7,747 nucleotides of DNA from contig PCDB01000023.1 of NCBI GenBank assembly GCA_002591625.1, positions 1-7,747 on the forward strand, given 5' to 3'. The notes under the pieces are model-generated. The model ran no database searches. It saw nothing but the letters and a program-made list of their open reading frames with translations, and was not told the origin of the DNA. The position numbers were made by a program, and so were the translations under genes. Every line of letters starts with the position of its first letter. Positions within the stretch are counted from its first letter, which is position 1. This stretch comes from Porticoccaceae bacterium (GTDB lineage Bacteria > Pseudomonadota > Gammaproteobacteria > Pseudomonadales > Porticoccaceae). Shown here one piece after another: positions 6,332 to 7,747 of the stretch.

Positions 6332-6361
6332 ATTATACGAGGGGGAAAAGAAAATGGACAA
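6332..6361 (-). promoter_or_regulatory. Sigma70-type promoter of the leftward membrane-protein operon
   Basis: Read on the - strand, TTGTCC (6361-6356), an 18-nt spacer and a perfect TATAAT (6337-6332). This would start transcription near 6325 and give a leader of about 45 nt to the ATG at 6281. The -35 matches 4 of 6 consensus bases. The Fur-box-like palindrome lies 10 bp upstream of the -35. Confidence 0.55.
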
Positions 6362-6371
6362 TGCAGGACCC

Positions 6372-6390
6372 AAAAATGATAATCATTTTT
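6372..6390. promoter_or_regulatory. Fur-box-like perfect palindrome
   Basis: AAAAATGATAATCATTTTT is a perfect 9-1-9 inverted repeat that agrees with the classical 19-bp Fur consensus (GATAATGATAATCATTATC) at 15 positions, including the whole TGATAATCA core. It lies between two divergent promoters, 10 bp from the leftward -35 and 24 bp from the weak rightward -35. It could control either unit by iron. Other Fur-superfamily regulators (Zur, PerR) use related palindromes, and AT-rich chance symmetry remains possible. Confidence 0.55.
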
Positions 6391-6414
6391 TATTAAGTTA
6401 TTCCAAACTTTATG

Positions 6415-6442
6415 TTAGGTTCAAGTCGGCACAAGTTATACT
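6415..6442 (+). promoter_or_regulatory. Candidate promoter of the flavoprotein gene
   Basis: TTAGGT (6415-6420), a 16-nt spacer and TATACT (6437-6442; 5 of 6 to consensus). The predicted start is near 6449, a leader of about 25 nt. The -35 is poor, so an activator may be needed or the true -35 is elsewhere. The ribosome-binding site before the ATG at 6474 is also modest (GGA at 6464-6466). Confidence 0.4.
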
Positions 6443-6473
6443 ATTGTCTTCACTCATTTAACTGGATTGGAAT

Positions 6474-7451
6474 ATGAAAACGCGGATTACTGAACTCTTC
6501 GGCATCGAGCACCCAATTATTCAAGGTGGAATGCATTATGTTGGTTACGCAAACCTTGCGGCAGCCGTCTCAAATGCTGGCGGGCTTGGGATAATTACCG
6601 GTCTAACCCAAGGAACACCGGAAAAACTATCAGCAGAAATTAAACGTTGTAATGAACTTACAAATAAACCCTTCGGAGTTAACATGACGTTCCTTCCGTC
6701 TCTTACCCCACCCGACTACCCGGGCATGTTCCAAGCGATCATCGATGGAGGTGTTAAAATAGTTGAGACTGCTGGAAATAACCCTCAGCAATGGATACCT
6801 ATGATGAAAGAAGCCGGTATTAAGGTAATTCATAAATGTACGTCGGTGCGTCATTCCCTAAAGGCTCAAAAAATTGGTTGCGACGCTGTATCGGTTGATG
6901 GCTTTGAGTGCGGAGGGCACCCTGGTGAAGATGACATACCCAATTTTATCCTGCTTCCGAGGGCAGCTGATGAACTTGATATACCTTTTGTTGCCTCGGG
7001 CGGAATGGCGGACGCTCGCAGCCTCGTTGCCGCATTGTCACTGGGAGCAGAAGGCATGAATATGGGAACTCGATTCATTGCAACTGAAGAGGCTCCCGTT
7101 CATGAAAACGTTAAACAGGCGATTCTTGGGGCATCCGAGTTGGATACTCGGCTGGTTATGCGTCCATTAAGAAATACCGAAAGGGTCCTCAATAACGCTG
7201 GTGTAGAGGCGCTCCTTCAGAAAGAAAAAGACCTAGGAGAAAACCTTCAATTCTCCGACATCATAGATCAAGTAGCCGGCGTGTACCCCGACATTATGAT
7301 TAATGGAAATATGGATGCAGGCGCATGGTCCTGTGGTATGGTTGCGGGATTGATTTATGATGCACCGTCCGTTGCGGATTTGATCAACCGAATAATGTCA
7401 GAGGCAGACGAGTTAATTGCGCAGCGCCTCAATTCGGTTTTGAGCGCCTAA
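6474..7451 (+). CDS. FMN-dependent nitronate monooxygenase-family oxidoreductase (PA1024 NADH:quinone reductase type)
   Basis: 325 aa TIM-barrel flavoprotein of the former 2-nitropropane dioxygenase family, cytoplasmic. Visible motifs in order are PIIQGGMHYVGYANLAAAVS (14-33, FMN contact), GVNMTF (68-73), KCTSVRH (121-127), VDGFECGGHPGEDD (141-154, with the His149 active-site region), ASGGMADARSLVAALSLGAE (174-193) and NMGTRFIAT (196-204), the last two forming the FMN phosphate site, then LRNTERV (232-238). The GFECxGHPGEDD form recalls the PA1024 group, shown to be an NADH:quinone reductase rather than a true nitronate monooxygenase, so the common database name may mislead. Family members often lie in acyl-CoA or steroid catabolic clusters. 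Its stop codon interleaves with that of the convergent hydrolase gene. The gene may be under Fur-like control from the palindrome at 6372-6390. Family sure; exact activity uncertain. Confidence 0.92.
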   Translation: MKTRITELFGIEHPIIQGGMHYVGYANLAAAVSNAGGLGIITGLTQGTPEKLSAEIKRCNELTNKPFGVNMTFLPSLTPPDYPGMFQAIIDGGVKIVETAGNNPQQWIPMMKEAGIKVIHKCTSVRHSLKAQKIGCDAVSVDGFECGGHPGEDDIPNFILLPRAADELDIPFVASGGMADARSLVAALSLGAEGMNMGTRFIATEEAPVHENVKQAILGASELDTRLVMRPLRNTERVLNNAGVEALLQKEKDLGENLQFSDIIDQVAGVYPDIMINGNMDAGAWSCGMVAGLIYDAPSVADLINRIMSEADELIAQRLNSVLSA

Positions 7452-7747
7452 CCTTCTGCATGTGTGGAATTCTCGAACGATTCCCGGACAGGAGAGTGCA
7501 CCTGGCAGAATTTCGCGACTTCGTCAAGCGCTAGAGTCGCTGACCTCAACTCGGGGTGGAATATCTGAAAGACATGCGGCATAGATTCCCACCGCTGCAG
7601 ATAAGCTGGCGAACCAGCCTCTCTAGCTTTATTAACATAACGACGAGCATCATCAAACAGCATCTCACTCTCACTTACCTGTATTAGCAATGGCGGCATT
7701 TTTGATAAATCACCCAACAAGGGTGAAACAGAAGGACTACTAACTGA
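7448..7747 (-). CDS. HSL-type alpha/beta hydrolase (esterase/lipase), C-terminal part, 5' end off window
   Basis: The frame is open from the right edge leftward to TAG (7450-7448), about 99 residues. It matches the C-terminal part of hormone-sensitive-lipase-type (alpha/beta hydrolase fold-3) esterases: SPLLGDLSKMPPLLIQVSES, then EMLFDDARR, then the catalytic-His motif WESMPHVFQIF (His codon 7576-7574) and a closing helix LRSATLALDEVAKF. In the acid position, EMLFDD carries Glu (codon 7666-7664) where many members have Asp. The nucleophile motif and HGG oxyanion motif must lie beyond the window. A TTG at 7720 should not be taken as the start, because the homologous sequence continues upstream of it to the edge. 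Expected to hydrolyse short acyl esters, substrate unknown. Tail-to-tail with the flavoprotein gene, overlapping by 4 bases. Confidence 0.85.
   Translation of the reverse strand, partial: SVSSPSVSPLLGDLSKMPPLLIQVSESEMLFDDARRYVNKAREAGSPAYLQRWESMPHVFQIFHPELRSATLALDEVAKFCQVHSPVRESFENSTHAEG

Noticed and set aside
1..7747. Mobile elements, CRISPR arrays, tRNA or rRNA genes
   Set aside because: No transposase or integrase frame, no spaced direct repeats and no recognisable RNA gene pattern was seen on either strand.

Overview
The window is a moderately AT-rich, densely packed bacterial chromosome segment. Short overlaps between genes, TTG/GTG starts and a Fur-box-like palindrome suggest a Gram-negative proteobacterium, possibly a marine gammaproteobacterium rich in acyl-CoA-degrading enzymes. 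That placement is inference; no marker gene is present. No rRNA, tRNA, CRISPR array or mobile element is visible.

Left part (1-4696, + strand). After an upstream region that may hold the start of a divergent gene, two acyl-CoA dehydrogenase (ACAD) genes lie head to tail and overlap by 4 bases. Their residues look complementary. The first has the substrate-side signature and a helix-G glutamate at the catalytic-base position. The second lacks both but carries the C-terminal FAD-binding RTQFG motif. This is the pattern of heteromeric alpha2beta2 ACADs known from steroid side-chain degradation. After a 145-bp spacer with two perfect inverted repeats comes a 632-aa exported or membrane-anchored protein of the type-B carboxylesterase/cholinesterase fold. 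Its catalytic Ser and His are replaced (Ala and Asn) and its oxyanion-hole motif is altered, while the scaffold motifs are intact. It appears to be a pseudoenzyme and is the most unusual item in the window.

Middle part (4847-6281, - strand). A compact run of three membrane-protein genes reads leftward: a seven-helix Bax inhibitor-1-like protein, a two-helix small protein of unknown function whose GTG start overlaps the preceding stop, and a four-helix DUF4149-like protein. A TATAAT-type promoter precedes the first gene.

Right part (6282-7747). The divergent intergenic region has a perfect 9-1-9 palindrome that closely matches a Fur box, placed between the leftward promoter and a rightward promoter for an FMN-dependent nitronate monooxygenase / PA1024-type NADH:quinone reductase family gene. 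That gene's stop codon interleaves with the stop of a convergent gene, the C-terminal part of an HSL-type alpha/beta hydrolase that runs off the right edge.

The ACAD pair, the hydrolase and the flavoprotein fit a catabolic neighbourhood for CoA thioesters or esters. The substrate cannot be read from the sequence, and the membrane operon may be unrelated to it.
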